Shown: positions 25,501-34,830 of the stretch, in pieces
Position numbering within the stretch: position 1 is the first letter of the stretch
Layout: every line of letters starts with the position of its first letter
Source: Monodelphis domestica
Lineage: Eukaryota > Chordata > Mammalia > Didelphimorphia > Didelphidae
DNA: 64,000 nt
Direction of reading: 5' to 3'
NCBI RefSeq assembly: GCF_027887165.1
Contig: NC_077228.1
Coordinates: 384,624,456 to 384,688,455, forward strand
Translations under genes and position numbers: made by a program
The notes under the pieces: model-generated
The model's database searches: none
What the model saw: only the letters and a program-made list of their open reading frames with translations
Told to the model about the DNA's origin: nothing

Positions 25501-26444
25501 CATCTAAGGACAGATTTGCACTCAGGCAGATGAGATAGCCTGACTTCAGGTTCAATGATCTATCTACTGCCCCCCTAGATGCACCTTGCATTAATTCCTT
25601 CTTTTCTATTCTCACTGTTTCTTCCTAGTGAGATTCTATTTACCACCTGTCTGTACTACTACTACTACTACTACTACTACAAAAACTTCCTTTCAGATCT
25701 TCCCATTCTCATTTTCTGTCTCCATCCATATATACTACTGCCAGACTAATTATAATTTTGTATAAACCTTGGTAAATACAAAAATATTTAGTGGCTTCCT
25801 ATTCCCTATTAAATAAAGTTTAAAATCATCTTTTGAGAAATGCTAAAAATATGTATCACAATTCTAGCATAATAGCATTAGGAATTACAGATGAACCAAA
25901 TATGCTCTATGTACTTATGTAAGGGATGGGCTATTATATTTTCTCATTCATCATCTTAGCCTTTCAAAACATTTGCTCAATAAAATTAAAAAAATGAGTC
26001 AATTGAAGTTATAAATTATTCCTAATTTTGGAGGATACCTTAAATTTCTGTAGCATTGAAAGTTTCTCACTGACTCACAGGATACATATAACCAACCTAG
26101 CATATGTAACATTAAAATCAAGTTCTTCATGGGTTTCAATTTTATGAGAGCTATTTAGATGGTAATAGGAGTAAAAGGGAACAATTTACATGACTAGCTC
26201 CCATGGCATAATCTTGACATCTAATATGTGTTCTTTGTGGCATTACTCACCCCTCACAAGTCTGGATTTCTGGTCTTGTGGGATATTCTTCTGAATGGAT
26301 CATTTTGTTATGAACTGCAAACAAACCTCCAATTACAATATGTCCTGGAGAGCTCGCAGCCACAAAATCATCAGGAATCTGGCAGGGTTGGGAGAGATTA
26401 AAAATGGTAACAAAGTAGGGAAATAGTATTCTCAATAATGTCAT
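3473..26444 (-). CDS. GPRC6A: GPRC6A, class C GPCR for basic L-amino acids (six coding exons, complete)
   Basis: The spliced CDS joins 26251-26444, 21557-21860, 18703-19530, 12352-12564, 7693-7816 and 3473-4599 (read on the minus strand): 2790 bp, 929 residues plus stop, close to the 926 residues of the human protein. Domain order: signal peptide (about 1-19), Venus-flytrap ligand domain (about 20-515), nine-cysteine NCD3G linker (519-576), seven membrane helices (about 589-836) and a cytoplasmic tail ending in SSI. Known family role: a plasma-membrane, obligate-dimer receptor activated by basic L-amino acids (arginine, lysine, ornithine), modulated by divalent cations and coupled mainly to Gq. 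The supposed osteocalcin and steroid ligands are disputed. Pocket residues S149 and T172, dimer cysteine C131 and the TM7 motif FFPKCY (829-834) are present. Five introns have phases 2, 0, 0, 0, 1, the family pattern. No disabling lesion is seen. The identification rests on near-continuous similarity to human GPRC6A, so confusion with CASR, TAS1R or V2R genes is very unlikely. Confidence 0.97.
5031..5283 (+). repeat. MAR1/MIR-type CORE-SINE, near full length
   Basis: Runs from the head ggcagctagatggatagagt through tgtaaaatgaggataaaaat and cagggttgttgtgagaataa to a 3' end with an attattatta tail. Confidence 0.75.
6560..6760 (+). repeat. L1 3' UTR end
   Basis: Parallels the L1 3' end at 29200-29345: agagaaagaact, ttggagttttggttatgtat, gtttgctcttacaatagtga and the poly-A-rich end. 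Antisense to GPRC6A. Confidence 0.6.
7693..7816 (-). CDS. GPRC6A: GPRC6A coding exon 5 (NCD3G cysteine-rich linker)
   Basis: 124 bp, 41 codons (514-554) plus one base, between acceptor ttttcctag and donor acag|gtaagt (phase 1). A short exon of about this length at this position is typical of class C receptors. Cysteines at 519, 523, 538, 539, 542 and 545 join those at 559, 562 and 576 in exon 6 to make nine, the NCD3G pattern that couples the ligand domain to the membrane bundle. The exon is too short to stand out as an open frame and was found by translating between splice sites. Confidence 0.95.
8082..8334 (+). repeat. tRNA-derived marsupial SINE (long type)
   Basis: Head gggcagctagatgttacaat, B-box-like gagttgaaatccaacctctg, the middle block aaggaaatggcaaacca, a block resembling ccccagaaggggtcatgaag, and the tail gattgaaaaacaactaaaac. 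The same layout occurs at 25328, 28303 and 48098. Confidence 0.8.
9868..10073 (-). repeat. tRNA-derived marsupial SINE (short-tail type), antisense
   Basis: Antisense copy: poly-A/T-rich tail at the left, cttagaatcaatactgtgtc, then aagtgatttttccagggtca and the tRNA-like head ending ccactggaccacctaagtac. Confidence 0.75.
11980..12125 (+). repeat. L2 3'-terminal fragment
   Basis: Carries aagcttcttgagcacaggg, then cttagcatagtgcttgccac, the terminal pattern of L2 lines. The upstream part from about 11780 may belong to the same element. Confidence 0.5.
12352..12564 (-). CDS. GPRC6A: GPRC6A coding exon 4 (C-terminal Venus-flytrap segment)
   Basis: 213 bp, 71 codons (residues 443-513), phase 0 at both ends. 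The acceptor is tttgcatag at 12565-12573. The exon opens [13 protein letters not shown] (human [13 protein letters not shown]) and ends EFRNLK. The donor, aag|gtactt, has T rather than G at +5 and so is the weakest donor of the gene. The start is set by the acceptor and by homology, upstream of the first in-frame ATG. Confidence 0.95.
13060..13488 (+). repeat. L1 ORF2 reverse-transcriptase fragment
   Basis: Translated on the plus strand, 13303-13485 gives the RT-domain stretch RQGC-like [19 protein letters not shown], matching L1 ORF2 proteins. The upstream 240 bases continue the same domain but are frameshifted. Truncated at both ends and antisense to GPRC6A. Confidence 0.85.
16148..16173. 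repeat. (TGCC)n microsatellite
   Basis: About five TGCC units within intron 3. Confidence 0.8.
16830..17110 (+). repeat. ancient interspersed repeat of unassigned family
   Basis: Sense copy: gagatttgaagaaaaccagg, then ttaggtatagggggcaatgt, then tttatatttgatcctagagg and taataggtagtcattggc. The same order is seen in the copies at 24118 and 27480. Confidence 0.5.
17765..17900 (+). repeat. MIR-type CORE-SINE, 5' half
   Basis: Head-like tagcatagtagatagagcat, then ctgtgtgactgtaggcaagt and a degraded core. Confidence 0.6.
18703..19530 (-). CDS. GPRC6A: GPRC6A coding exon 3 (most of the Venus-flytrap domain)
   Basis: 828 bp, exactly 276 codons (residues 167-442), phase 0 at both ends. The acceptor is ccactttcag and the donor is gag|gtatgt. 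It begins [17 protein letters not shown], which holds pocket residue T172, and runs through the conserved stretch [18 protein letters not shown] to NPTAFHPWE. No stop codon or gap. Because it is symmetric, skipping it would keep the frame but delete most of the ligand domain. Confidence 0.97.
19918..20090 (-). repeat. CORE-SINE-like repeat, antisense
   Basis: gaatgaggaaactgagccca followed by aataatttgcctggaatctt and a decayed head. Confidence 0.55.
20481..20644 (-). repeat. tRNA-derived marsupial SINE (short-tail type), antisense
   Basis: Tail tttaaacccttatcttcttg at the left, then aagtgacttgcccagggcca, and the tRNA-like head ending gtgctacctagctgcccct. Confidence 0.75.
21557..21860 (-). CDS. 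GPRC6A: GPRC6A coding exon 2 (Venus-flytrap lobe 1)
   Basis: 304 bp: one base completes Gly65, then residues 66-166. The acceptor is tttctggcag and the donor is cag|gtatgt (phase 0). It carries C131, the inter-subunit disulfide cysteine of this receptor, and the alpha-amino-acid pocket serine S149 in the loop TSYS (146-149). Human has SGYS at the same numbers. Several N-glycosylation sequons are present, for example at N85, N121 and N132. Confidence 0.96.
24118..24720 (+). repeat. ancient interspersed repeat of unassigned family, long copy
   Basis: Order: tgtgcaaagtgttgtgtcag, cctcaaagaatttatattct, gaggagccttgaagaacctt, cagattatgaagttttaaat and ttattttgacagttt. This is the longest copy of the family in the window. 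Confidence 0.5.
25328..25577 (-). repeat. tRNA-derived marsupial SINE (long type), antisense
   Basis: Antisense tail tgttgttattcagtttgttt, then gaccccatttggggttttct, cagatgagaaaactaaggca and the head ending gatctatctactgccccc. Confidence 0.8.
25580..25860 (+). repeat. L2-like fragment with embedded (CTA)n microsatellite
   Basis: The right part has the L2-type motif agtggcttcctattccctat and aaataaagtttaaaatcat. At 25654-25681 it is interrupted by about nine CTA units. Confidence 0.45.
26251..26444 (-). CDS. GPRC6A: GPRC6A coding exon 1 (signal peptide and start of Venus-flytrap domain)
   Basis: Encodes residues 1-64 and two bases of codon 65. The chosen ATG (26442-26444) begins a hydrophobic signal peptide, followed by [13 protein letters not shown], which matches the mature N-terminus of human GPRC6A. 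It has A at -3. An in-frame ATG 15 codons upstream (26487-26489) would add a charged leader before the signal sequence and is not supported by homology. The donor is gagg|gtgagt (GT at 26249-26250), phase 2. The non-coding part of exon 1 and the transcription start cannot be placed. Confidence 0.93.
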
Positions 26445-26955
26445 GTTTCCCTTCCATTTGCTCCCTCTAAGTGAATGCCTGGAAGTCAACTAAGCTCACT
26501 GGAGGACCAGCAACCTACGTCTTATTTCATGTGTAAACACCAGTGAAGGAATAGGAAACAATTGAAAGGTGGACATACTAAATTACCCATATGCCTGCTG
26601 AGAGTAGAAACTGAACTCATTTTTTTTTCACATTGTTTGTCTCATACACCAAAAATGAGAAGAAAAATATGGAATAATAATTTATAGGAGGATTTTGGGT
26701 ATATCTTGCTTTCACAAAATAATTTGTACTGCATGAAGTAAAAAGGTAAACATTTTGAGAAAAACATGTGAGTTCTTTCTCAAGCTACATAAAATAACTT
26801 CTCTCAAAGTTCAGCATTATATTCCTTTCTGATTGAATAAGCCAGTTTCATTTACTATATCTCATATTAAACTGAAGATGAAAATATAAATATTAAAAAT
26901 TATGCCTTAAAAGATTAGAAACAAATAAAATATTCTCCATAGCTATTAATGGGAA
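26445..26955. other. GPRC6A upstream flank; promoter not resolvable
   Basis: AT-rich. TATAAA on the minus strand at 26681-26686 lies about 240 bases before the ATG and is the only TATA-like element I noted. There is no CpG island. An upstream non-coding exon cannot be excluded. Confidence 0.3.
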
Positions 26956-26959
26956 AAAA

Positions 26960-27475
26960 TTCTTGACCAGGCAAGAGATAGAGGTGATCAAAAAAATTTA
27001 AGTAGAAAATTTTAGATACAGGAAATTGGAAAACTTTTGCATTACTCAAATCATTTTAACTAAGATAGAAAAGCATTAACTAGCAAGAAAGAATCTTTCC
27101 ATCAAATACCACCAATAAGAGTCTAATATCTAAGATAAAAGAAGTTAACATAAAGATGTAAGACCAAGAACCAATTCTTAATAGATAAGTGGTCATAAGA
27201 CATGATAAAATAGTTCTCAAAATAAGAATTTCAAACTTTTGACTACTATATGAAAGTTGTTCCAAGTAATTAATAATAAGAGAAAAGAAAATAAAAAACC
27301 CTCTGCTGTTTTATCTTACATTCAGAAAATTAACAAAGATGCCAAAAGATGAATAAAATGGTTAGGTAGGCTGTGGGAAAAGAGACAAATTAATATTATT
27401 GATGGAACTATAAATCGATCCAACCATTATGTAAAGTAATTTGGAATTTTGCTAAAAAGTGATTAAGATGTCCAT
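26960..27475 (+). repeat. L1 ORF2 3' region, truncated
   Basis: Parallels L1 ORF2 C-terminal DNA (aagaaagaatctttccatca...gagtctaatatctaagataa) and ends at ggaactataaatcgatccaa...aatttggaattttgc. The frames are broken. Confidence 0.6.
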
Positions 27476-27479
27476 ATTT

Positions 27480-27762
27480 TTAGACTTTAAGGAAGCCAGG
27501 AGGAAGAGGTGAGAAGGGGAAGCATTTCAGGCATGTGAGACAACTGGAGCAAATATCCTGAGCCAAGAGATGGAGTGCTTTGTTGGCAGAACAGCCAGGA
27601 GACTTGTGTCACCTACTAAGTGTAGCATTAAGCATCAACTATTTGTTAAATACCTACTAGCCACTGTGCTAAGTGCTGGGGATTCACAAAGAAGCAAAGA
27701 CTGTTCCTGCATTCAAGGAACTCACAAATCAATGAGAGAGACAATGAAGAAATGTGTATAAA

Positions 27763-27837
<75 letters not shown>

Positions 27838-28230
27838 ACACACAAATGTATACATTTCTATGCTGAATCAGAAATAATTAGCAAAAGGAATTAAGTGGAA
27901 TTAAAAATAGTAGAATTACGGAACAGTAGGATTAAGAGAGATTGAGTAAGGTTTTCTAGTTGGGAATGAAGGAAGATGAGAGGCAGAGATCAAAAGGAAG
28001 AGAGGGATAATCAGAGAAAATGCCTGAAGCCTAGAGATGGAGTGTCACTGGATCTAAGAAAATGTGGCAGGGAGTAAAGTGTACAAGACTGGAAGGGTAA
28101 GAGGACCTAGATTAGGTCCTCTTTAGGACCTAGAAAGTCTTTGAATATCAAACAGGATTTTGTATTTGATTCTCAATGTGATAGGGAGATCCTGGAGTTT
28201 GTTGAGTAGGGAACATGGCTTGGTTGGACA
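27480..28230 (+). repeat. ancient interspersed repeat copies, with compound microsatellite
   Basis: 27638-27760 has actgtgctaagtgctgggga and gcattcaaggaactcacaaa; 27940-28230 has the later part of the family (ttctagttgggaatgaagg, ttgattctcaatgtgatag). A TC/AC microsatellite at 27767-27836 splits them. Confidence 0.5.
27767..27836. repeat. compound (TC)20(AC)16 microsatellite
   Basis: Uninterrupted (TC)n followed directly by (AC)n, seen in the sequence. Confidence 0.95.
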
Positions 28231-28234
28231 GCCT

Positions 28235-28650
28235 TTTTATGGTAGCAAAGAACTGGAATCAAAATGAATGCCTTTGGCTTGAGAATGGCTAAAGAAATTT
28301 TTGGCAGCTAGGTGGCATGGTGGCTAGAGTACCAGATCTGGAGTCAGAAAGATCTTAATTAAAATCTGGTCTCAGATGCTTTCCAATTGTGTGAACCTGA
28401 GTAAGTAACTTCCCTATTCGCCTTAGTTTTCTCATCTCTAAAATGAGTTGGGGAAGAAAATGGCAAACCACTCCAATATCTTTGCCAAGGAAACCTCAAT
28501 TGGGGACACTTAAGAGTTGGACACAACTGAATCAATTGAAAAAAAACAACAAAAATGGTAGAATATGAATATGATAAAATAAAACATGCTATAAGAACAA
28601 TGAACTTGAAGAATTTTGAGAACTACTAAAGGCTTAGATGAAATTAATAA
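28235..28650 (+). repeat. L1 3' fragment split by a SINE
   Basis: 28239-28302 (tggtagcaaagaactggaat, gcttgagaatggctaaag) and 28556-28650 (tggtagaatatgaatatgat, gctataagaacaatgaac) are consecutive parts of the L1 3' region, with the SINE at 28303-28555 between them. Confidence 0.6.
28303..28555 (+). repeat. tRNA-derived marsupial SINE (long type), nested in L1
   Basis: Head ggcagctaggtggcatggtg, aatggcaaaccactccaata, ggggacacttaagagttgga and an A-rich tail. Confidence 0.8.
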
Positions 28651-28654
28651 ATAC

Positions 28655-29500
28655 AATGGCTATTAAAAAGTAAATAAATCCACCTCTCACCTATCAGATC
28701 AGCCAATATGACAGTAAAGTGATAAATGTTGTAGAAGATATGGCAAAATTGGGACACTAATGTATTGTTGTTGGAGTTGTGAACTGATCCAGTCATTCCA
28801 GAGGGCAATTTGGGCCAGGGGACTATAAAATCCAGCATCCCAAAGAGATGATAAAAAAGGGGAAAGAACCTACTTGTATGAAAATATTTATAGCAGCTCT
28901 TTTTGTGGTGGCAAAGAGTTGAAAACTGAAGGGGTGCCCATCAATTGGGGATTGGCTGAACAAATTGTGGTGTATGTTGGTGATGGAATACGATTGTGCT
29001 ATAAGAAATGCTGAGCAGGATGATTTCAGAAAAAGTTGTAAAAATCTACAGGAACCAATGCAGAGCAAAATAAGAACCAGAAAAGCACTGTACATAGTAA
29101 CTGCAATATTGTATAGTAATCAACTGTGAAAATTTGGCTACTCTCAGAAATGCAATGATCTGGGACAATTCTGAAGGACTCATGATGCTCTCCACCTCCA
29201 GAGAAAAGAACTGTTGGAGTCAGATGCAGATCAAAGCATACTATCTTTCACATCATTTTATTTATAGGCTTAATTTGGAATTTTGGTTTTATATGAGTGT
29301 GCTCTTATAACAACGACCAATATGGAAGCATTTTTTGCAAGATAATACAATTACTTAGATCAAATTACTTACTGCCTCTGAAAGGGGGAAGGGAGGGAGG
29401 GAGGGAGACAGTTTGGATCTTAAAATTTTGGAAAATGTATGTTGAAAATTATCATCATGAGTAATTGGGAAAATAAGATATCTTTGACTTAAAAAAAGCA
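28655..29500 (+). repeat. L1 ORF2 end and 3' UTR
   Basis: Sense L1: the ORF2 C-terminal region (acctatcagatcagccaata, gatatggcaaaattgggaca, atttatagcagctctttttg, cccatcaattggggattggc) followed by the 3' UTR (acccatc-type...ctccacctccagagaaaaga) and an A-rich end. 5' truncated; the reading frame is broken. Confidence 0.8.
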
Positions 29501-29504
29501 AACA

Positions 29505-31269
29505 GAAACAAAATTAACAAAAACTGATTTAATATAATGACCCAGCTTACCATGGAGAAGAGTTGAAAAATGAACTTCTCTCAATTCTTTGCAGAGGTTT
29601 GAGTTTTCAGAGACTGTGGGTTTGAGATATTGTATGTACTGTCAGATACAAATGATATGTTGCTAGTTCTTTTCTCTTTCTTTTCTTTATTGTAAGAGTG
29701 GACTTACTGGATAGTGAACAGAGTAAAATATATACATATATGTTTGCTCATATGTACATTTACTTTCCATATGAATGAAGAATGTGCAAAACAAAAATTT
29801 ATCAATGGAATTTTAGAAATTAAATTGAGGAAATTATCTTTAATAGAGTTTTTCTTTCAGCAGACTTTTAGAAGTAATGCTATTTTCTTGATTTTTTTGA
29901 AAATGATATTTATAAGATAATCATGAATGTTCTATTCCAGTGCCTCATTGTGATGTGAAAGTGAATCTGGGTTCTTGAAGGCTTTGTCAATGGAGCATAA
30001 GCACATGTTTGCTAAGTTAGAAAGTTAGAAAGAAATTAGATTATAATCCTTTTGGAATAGATTCCTGAGAATTAATTTACCTAGCTAACTTAACTGTGGC
30101 AAGATTCATAATCAGGGAGTTGGTTACTGGAAGATTAAAAAATAATAACTAGTGTTTTCATATTTTAAGGTTTACAAAGCACCTTGCATATGTTATCGCA
30201 TTCAGTTCTCACAATAATGTAAAGTAGTTGATTTCATTATCCCCATTTAATAGATGATAAAACTAAACCTGAGTAAAGTTGTGACTTGCCATACAGGGTC
30301 ATACAGCTAGTAACTAAGTAGCTGAGGCAGGATTTGAATTCAGTTCTTTCTATTGCCAAATCGTGTACCCTATCCACTATATCACCTACTTCCTCAACCA
30401 TGGCCATTTATGAAAACTATTAAAGAATGGAGAAGTTAAGATCTGTATTTCTAGGGGAAGCCATACACTGATAGAATCATGGATTTTTTTGAAGTGTGAG
30501 CTGATGTAATTCTTTCAAAAACATTCAAGGCCAAATGAATTCTAAGACTTGCCATGGGTTTAAAAAAAAATGAATATTTGGTAACTGTCGTAGTCCAAGC
30601 CAAAAACATGGAAGAACTTCTCTGCGATAGACTTTTACCTTAAAAACAAAATCTAGGTTACAGATATCACAAGTTTCTCTAAGACTTCTTTCTTTTTTTA
30701 TTTTTGTAAACGAGTCTAATTTCCATCCCTGAGCTGCTCAGGAATCTGGATTAAGTATAGGTTTGGGTGAGTTTTTTATTGGCTGTCCTCTGAAAGGAAG
30801 TGAATCATAAGTGTGTTCTTGTTCCTTTCATATACAATTTCAGGTTTTCCTCAAAATTGCTCCTGAATAGAAACCTGAGTGGAACAAATTTACACAGTTT
30901 CAGTTAAGAGAAGCCAATATGGAAATCTCTGCATGCCATACAAATCCTATTCATTTACTTGCTTCTGTGACAGATGGCAGGATGATTAAAAAAATCTTTA
31001 TGATAGAAAGAAGATGGAGCTACAAAGAATTCTGGCATTTCCTAGGATCAAAATTGGAATTTTATTCCTTAATACTGGCATGTAATGCCACCCAGAGGGT
31101 AAAGTCACAATTCAGCACATGTTTAGGATTTATTAAAGTCTTATTATACTCACTAGGGTATTTCGGATTGCTGACCTTATTGTGACCAAGAGCAGTTAGC
31201 TACACTTTTCCAGTTCCAGCAGATGATTATAATGCCACTGAGTGTGGGCTTTCTGAAAACACTTTACAG

Positions 31270-31270
<1 letters not shown>
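29505..31270. other. intergenic, mostly unassigned
   Basis: One antisense CORE-SINE at 30140-30395. Nothing else is recognised. Confidence 0.5.
30140..30395 (-). repeat. MAR1/MIR-type CORE-SINE, antisense
   Basis: aataataactagtgttttca, then cacaataatgtaaagtagtt, ccccatttaatagatgataa and gtaactaagtagctgaggca, with head tatccactatatcacctac. Confidence 0.75.

Positions 31271-31332
<62 letters not shown>
31271..31332. repeat. (TG)31 microsatellite
   Basis: 62 bases of uninterrupted TG. Confidence 0.97.
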
Positions 31333-31334
<2 letters not shown>

Positions 31335-31634
31335 CTATAGAGCTTGCCTTTGGACTATTCATTTGTTCCTTCTCTTATAATTGGGTGCACCGCTCATGTA
31401 CTGATGCATTTAGTTGTTTTGCTTTTACAATCTCAATTGACCCCATGTAATTAAAAATTTGTAGAGTTATAGTACAGGGATAGGTATAAAGATAAGGTTT
31501 CAGATCATTGCTTGGCAACAGAGCATTTCACAAAACATGCTGCTTCAATCTATGTGAGCTTATTTCCTAGAACAAGATTCATTTAAATGTTAGCGATGCT
31601 TTTTGTTGTAAAAAACACAAACTAGAAACAAGGA

Positions 31635-31990
31635 GGTCCCTTTGTTGAGGAATGGCTGAATAAATCATAGCAGATAAATAGAATGGAGTTTTATCACATA
31701 GTAAGAAATTTCTACAAATTTGGAGAATTTGGAGAAATGTGATGAGACATTTTATGAACTGATGTGTCATGGAGGAGGCAAGAACAGGAGAAAATGTACA
31801 CAGTCATCATGTATATAGAAGTCACAAAAAAAAGACCAAACTTCAAACAATTGTAATGTCCAATCTTAGTCCCACAAAACATTTGATGAATGTCAACTCT
31901 TTCCTCTCCAATGAATGGCAGGAGATTCTTCATGCATATTGTGGCATTCCCTGTCAGAAATTTGGTCTTGTTTAATGTTTTGTTGTTGTT
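31635..31990 (+). repeat. L1 3' UTR fragment
   Basis: ggaatggctgaataaatcat, then atggagttttatcacatagt, ggcaagaacaggagaaaatg, and a right end with ttgttgttgtt. This order fits L1 3' ends elsewhere in the window but is diverged. Confidence 0.5.
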
Positions 31991-32404
31991 GTTAAGAGGA
32001 TAGATTTGACAGGCAATGGTTTACTATCTGGATATTTCTGTGATATAAAAATAAAAGACGCCAGTAAAACTTCTATTTTTCAAGTCAGTGATTAAAAGTT
32101 ATAGCAGCGATTTGCTTTATGCTATTTTTTATGCCCTTTTAAGAACAAGTAACAAAAAGCTTCATATATATAATGGGAGACAAATAACTGTAGAAATAAT
32201 TCTTGAAATCCAAACTGTGTTGATATACTAAAAATGTTGACATGACCGAAATTACTTTATAATGTCAGGTAACAAACTATCAAGTGGTTACATTATAGAA
32301 CTAGAAAAATATTTTTAAAGTTCACCTGGAAGAATGAAAGATCAATTCAGTTATCAATAATGACTTCAGAGGGCTGGTGATGAAGCAGGTCTGCTATCTT
32401 ATGG

Positions 32405-32545
32405 AAGGGAGGACATATGATATAGTGGAAGTCACATTGATTCTGGAGTCATAATCAGAAAACTAAAATCTCACCATTTGATATTTACTACCTTTTTGAC
32501 CTTGGGCTATTCACTTAGCTTCTGTGGGACTTATTTTCCTCATTT
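32405..32545 (+). repeat. MIR-type CORE-SINE, 5' half
   Basis: gatatagtggaagtcacatt, ttgatatttactaccttttt and gggctattcacttagcttct. Confidence 0.55.
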
Positions 32546-32864
32546 GAAAAATGATGAGAATGAATTGGATTGACATTATATGTTATAGATCTAGAGCTCA
32601 AGCTGGGGAAGAGGCTAATTCATCATGTGCTTTGGTTATACATTGCATATCCAACAACACCATTTAAAATATTATGTTAACAGAGTACTATTAACCTCAA
32701 ACAACTCCTCACCCATCCCAGAAAGGAGCTCAACCAGATCACTACCCTGATAAAATCAGGTCCACTAATCACGAATTGAATTTTGTCATTATCTGGTAGG
32801 TTGGAGCTTTATATACAGTCTATGTGGAATATTCTAAACACAGAACCTAATCATTAGATTATGG

Positions 32865-32933
32865 ACATATCTCTGTCTCCGTCCCTCTGTCTCTGTCTCT
32901 CTGTCTGTCTCTGTCTCTGTCTTTGTTTCTCTG

Positions 32934-32992
<59 letters not shown>

Positions 32993-33085
32993 GTGTCTAT
33001 CTCTGTCTGTCTCTGTCTGTCTCTCTGTCTCTGACTCTGTCTCTCTGTCTCTGTCTCTGTCTGTCTGTCTGTCTTTCTCTCACTG
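32865..33085. repeat. (CT)n/(CTGT)n pyrimidine-rich satellite
   Basis: About 220 bases of pure pyrimidine-biased CT and CTGT units, with a (TC)n core at 32938-32988. The open frames called through it are artefacts. Confidence 0.95.
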
Positions 33086-33248
33086 TCCGTCTTAGTATCA
33101 ATTCTTGGAAAGAAGAGAGGCAAGGGTAAGGCAATCAGAATTAAGTCCAGGAAGTAATCAGCTAGGAAGTTTCTGAGGCCACATCTGAACCCACATTTTC
33201 TTGACTCCAGTCCTGGCATTCTATCCAGTGTGCTATCTACCTGTCCCT
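33086..33248 (-). repeat. tRNA-derived marsupial SINE (short-tail type), antisense
   Basis: gtcttagtatcaattcttgg, then gtaatcagctaggaagtttc and the head ending gtgtgctatctacctgtccc. The CT satellite abuts its tail. Confidence 0.7.
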
Positions 33249-33249
33249 G

Positions 33250-34830
33250 GACACATCTCTCATAGCTATTTTCTGTTTCTTGTTTCTGTGTCTCTGTCCA
33301 TCATATCAGATGCTACTATGATTTTTAGGCTCATTGTTTTTGAAGTGATATGATGGTTATCATGTGTTCTACCTTTCCATTGTTTGGTGTGTGTAAACAG
33401 TTTTTTGAGTGACAAATTTCCACTTTTGTTGGAGTAATTTAATGGAAAGACATAGCTTAAATGACCCTTCTAAGCATTCTCTTCTCCAGTGTATTCAAAT
33501 GGATTTTTATCAATTTGGATATTTTCTCCAGAGATGCTAATTATAGCCATCAATGCCTTCCCATACTATGCAATTCTTATTCATGCCCTTCTTCCCATAA
33601 CTTTACTACAAGTAGTTAATTTATTTTGCTGGGTCCTCCTTCCTGGCCATTTCCTGACACAGAGGATACCAGTGGGACATTTGTACAATATTCTCTAACT
33701 CTCTCCATATGACCAGCCTATTTTCTTTTCTGACCATATGTTTTCTTGATATCATTTATTCAGATGTTGAAATTTGCTCATGCCCACTTTGAATCTATTG
33801 CCCTCTGAATGATACCCATTCTAAATTCATTCTATACTCACAATATATAGATATCCAGGTAATCATGACTATACTTTTTTGAATGACTAACATCCTTTAG
33901 TGAAAACAAACACATTACATATAGACATTTTCCTTGATAGTAGGTCTTATTCCCTTTACTTCTTTTGTGCATCTCTAGTCCATAAAAGACTAAGGAAGGA
34001 AGATCTGATACAACCTTCAGAGGGAAAAATTCCTCTTTTCTTTGTAGAATTACTATGGATAAATCATATGCATTTTGGTTTTTGCCAATCAATAAGAACA
34101 AGCAATCTAGGGCAAGAGAGATCTAAGTTATTCAGCAGTTCGCATCTTTGGTAGTAGGGTAAACAATTTAGTGGCTGGAAGGTGATGGCTGTTTTAAAAT
34201 AGATTTTAATTTTTGTTGATAGGTTCAGTTTTTGTACCAATTTCACTTTCACATATCTCACTTCACTTTTTTTCCAGGAAGAAATCACCTATATCAAAGA
34301 ATTAAAAAAATAAAGAAGGAAAGGGGAAAAAAATTAGTTTATCAAAACCAGCAAGATGCATCATTCTGATACTATATGCAACATTTTTTACCTCAAATCT
34401 TTCACAGGGAGGATGAAGGAAGAAAGGTATATTTTTAATGCTTTTTCTAGTTCCAACTGTCGTCATTACAATTACTTAATATTTAGTTTTATTTGTTCTT
34501 GTTTCCATTTTTCACTGCTATAGTCTTTAAAAATATTGTTTTCCTAGTTCTGCTTACTTAACTCTGGCTCTGTTCATTTATCTTCCCCAAATTCTCTGAA
34601 TTCTTCATAATTATTTTTATGAGACAATAAATTGTTTATTCAAACATGTGGATGTTGACTTTATTTCCAAGTTATTATTATGTAGCTGATTTTTTAAACA
34701 CATCTATCACTTTGATGCCTTATCTTTATATTAATTGTTTAATTTCATTCTTAAACTTGCTGATTGTTTGATTTCTTTCTTATACTTAACTACTGACTGT
34801 GAGGATGAAATACTCCAAATATTATTTTAC
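33250..34830. other. intergenic, mostly unassigned
   Basis: 34430-34640 weakly resembles an antisense L1 3' UTR (cctagttctgcttacttaac, tctctgaattcttcataat). The remainder shows nothing recognisable. Confidence 0.4.

Larger units (their letters stand above)
21861..26250 (-). other. GPRC6A: GPRC6A intron 1 (4390 bp, phase 2)
   Basis: Donor gtgagt, acceptor tttctggcag. 21900-24100 is AT-rich with no repeat I can name. Then come an ancient repeat (24118-24720), an antisense SINE (25328-25577) and L2-like sequence with a (CTA)n run (25580-25860). Confidence 0.9.

Noticed and set aside
27638..27760. Repeated phrases such as tgctaagtgctgggga as a tandem array
   Set aside because: They are scattered single copies of an old interspersed repeat, not an array.
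31223..31450. 75-codon frame with a (VC)n run
   Set aside because: Produced by the TG microsatellite.
32854..33219. 121-codon arginine-rich frame
   Set aside because: It is a translation of the CT/GA satellite and a SINE.
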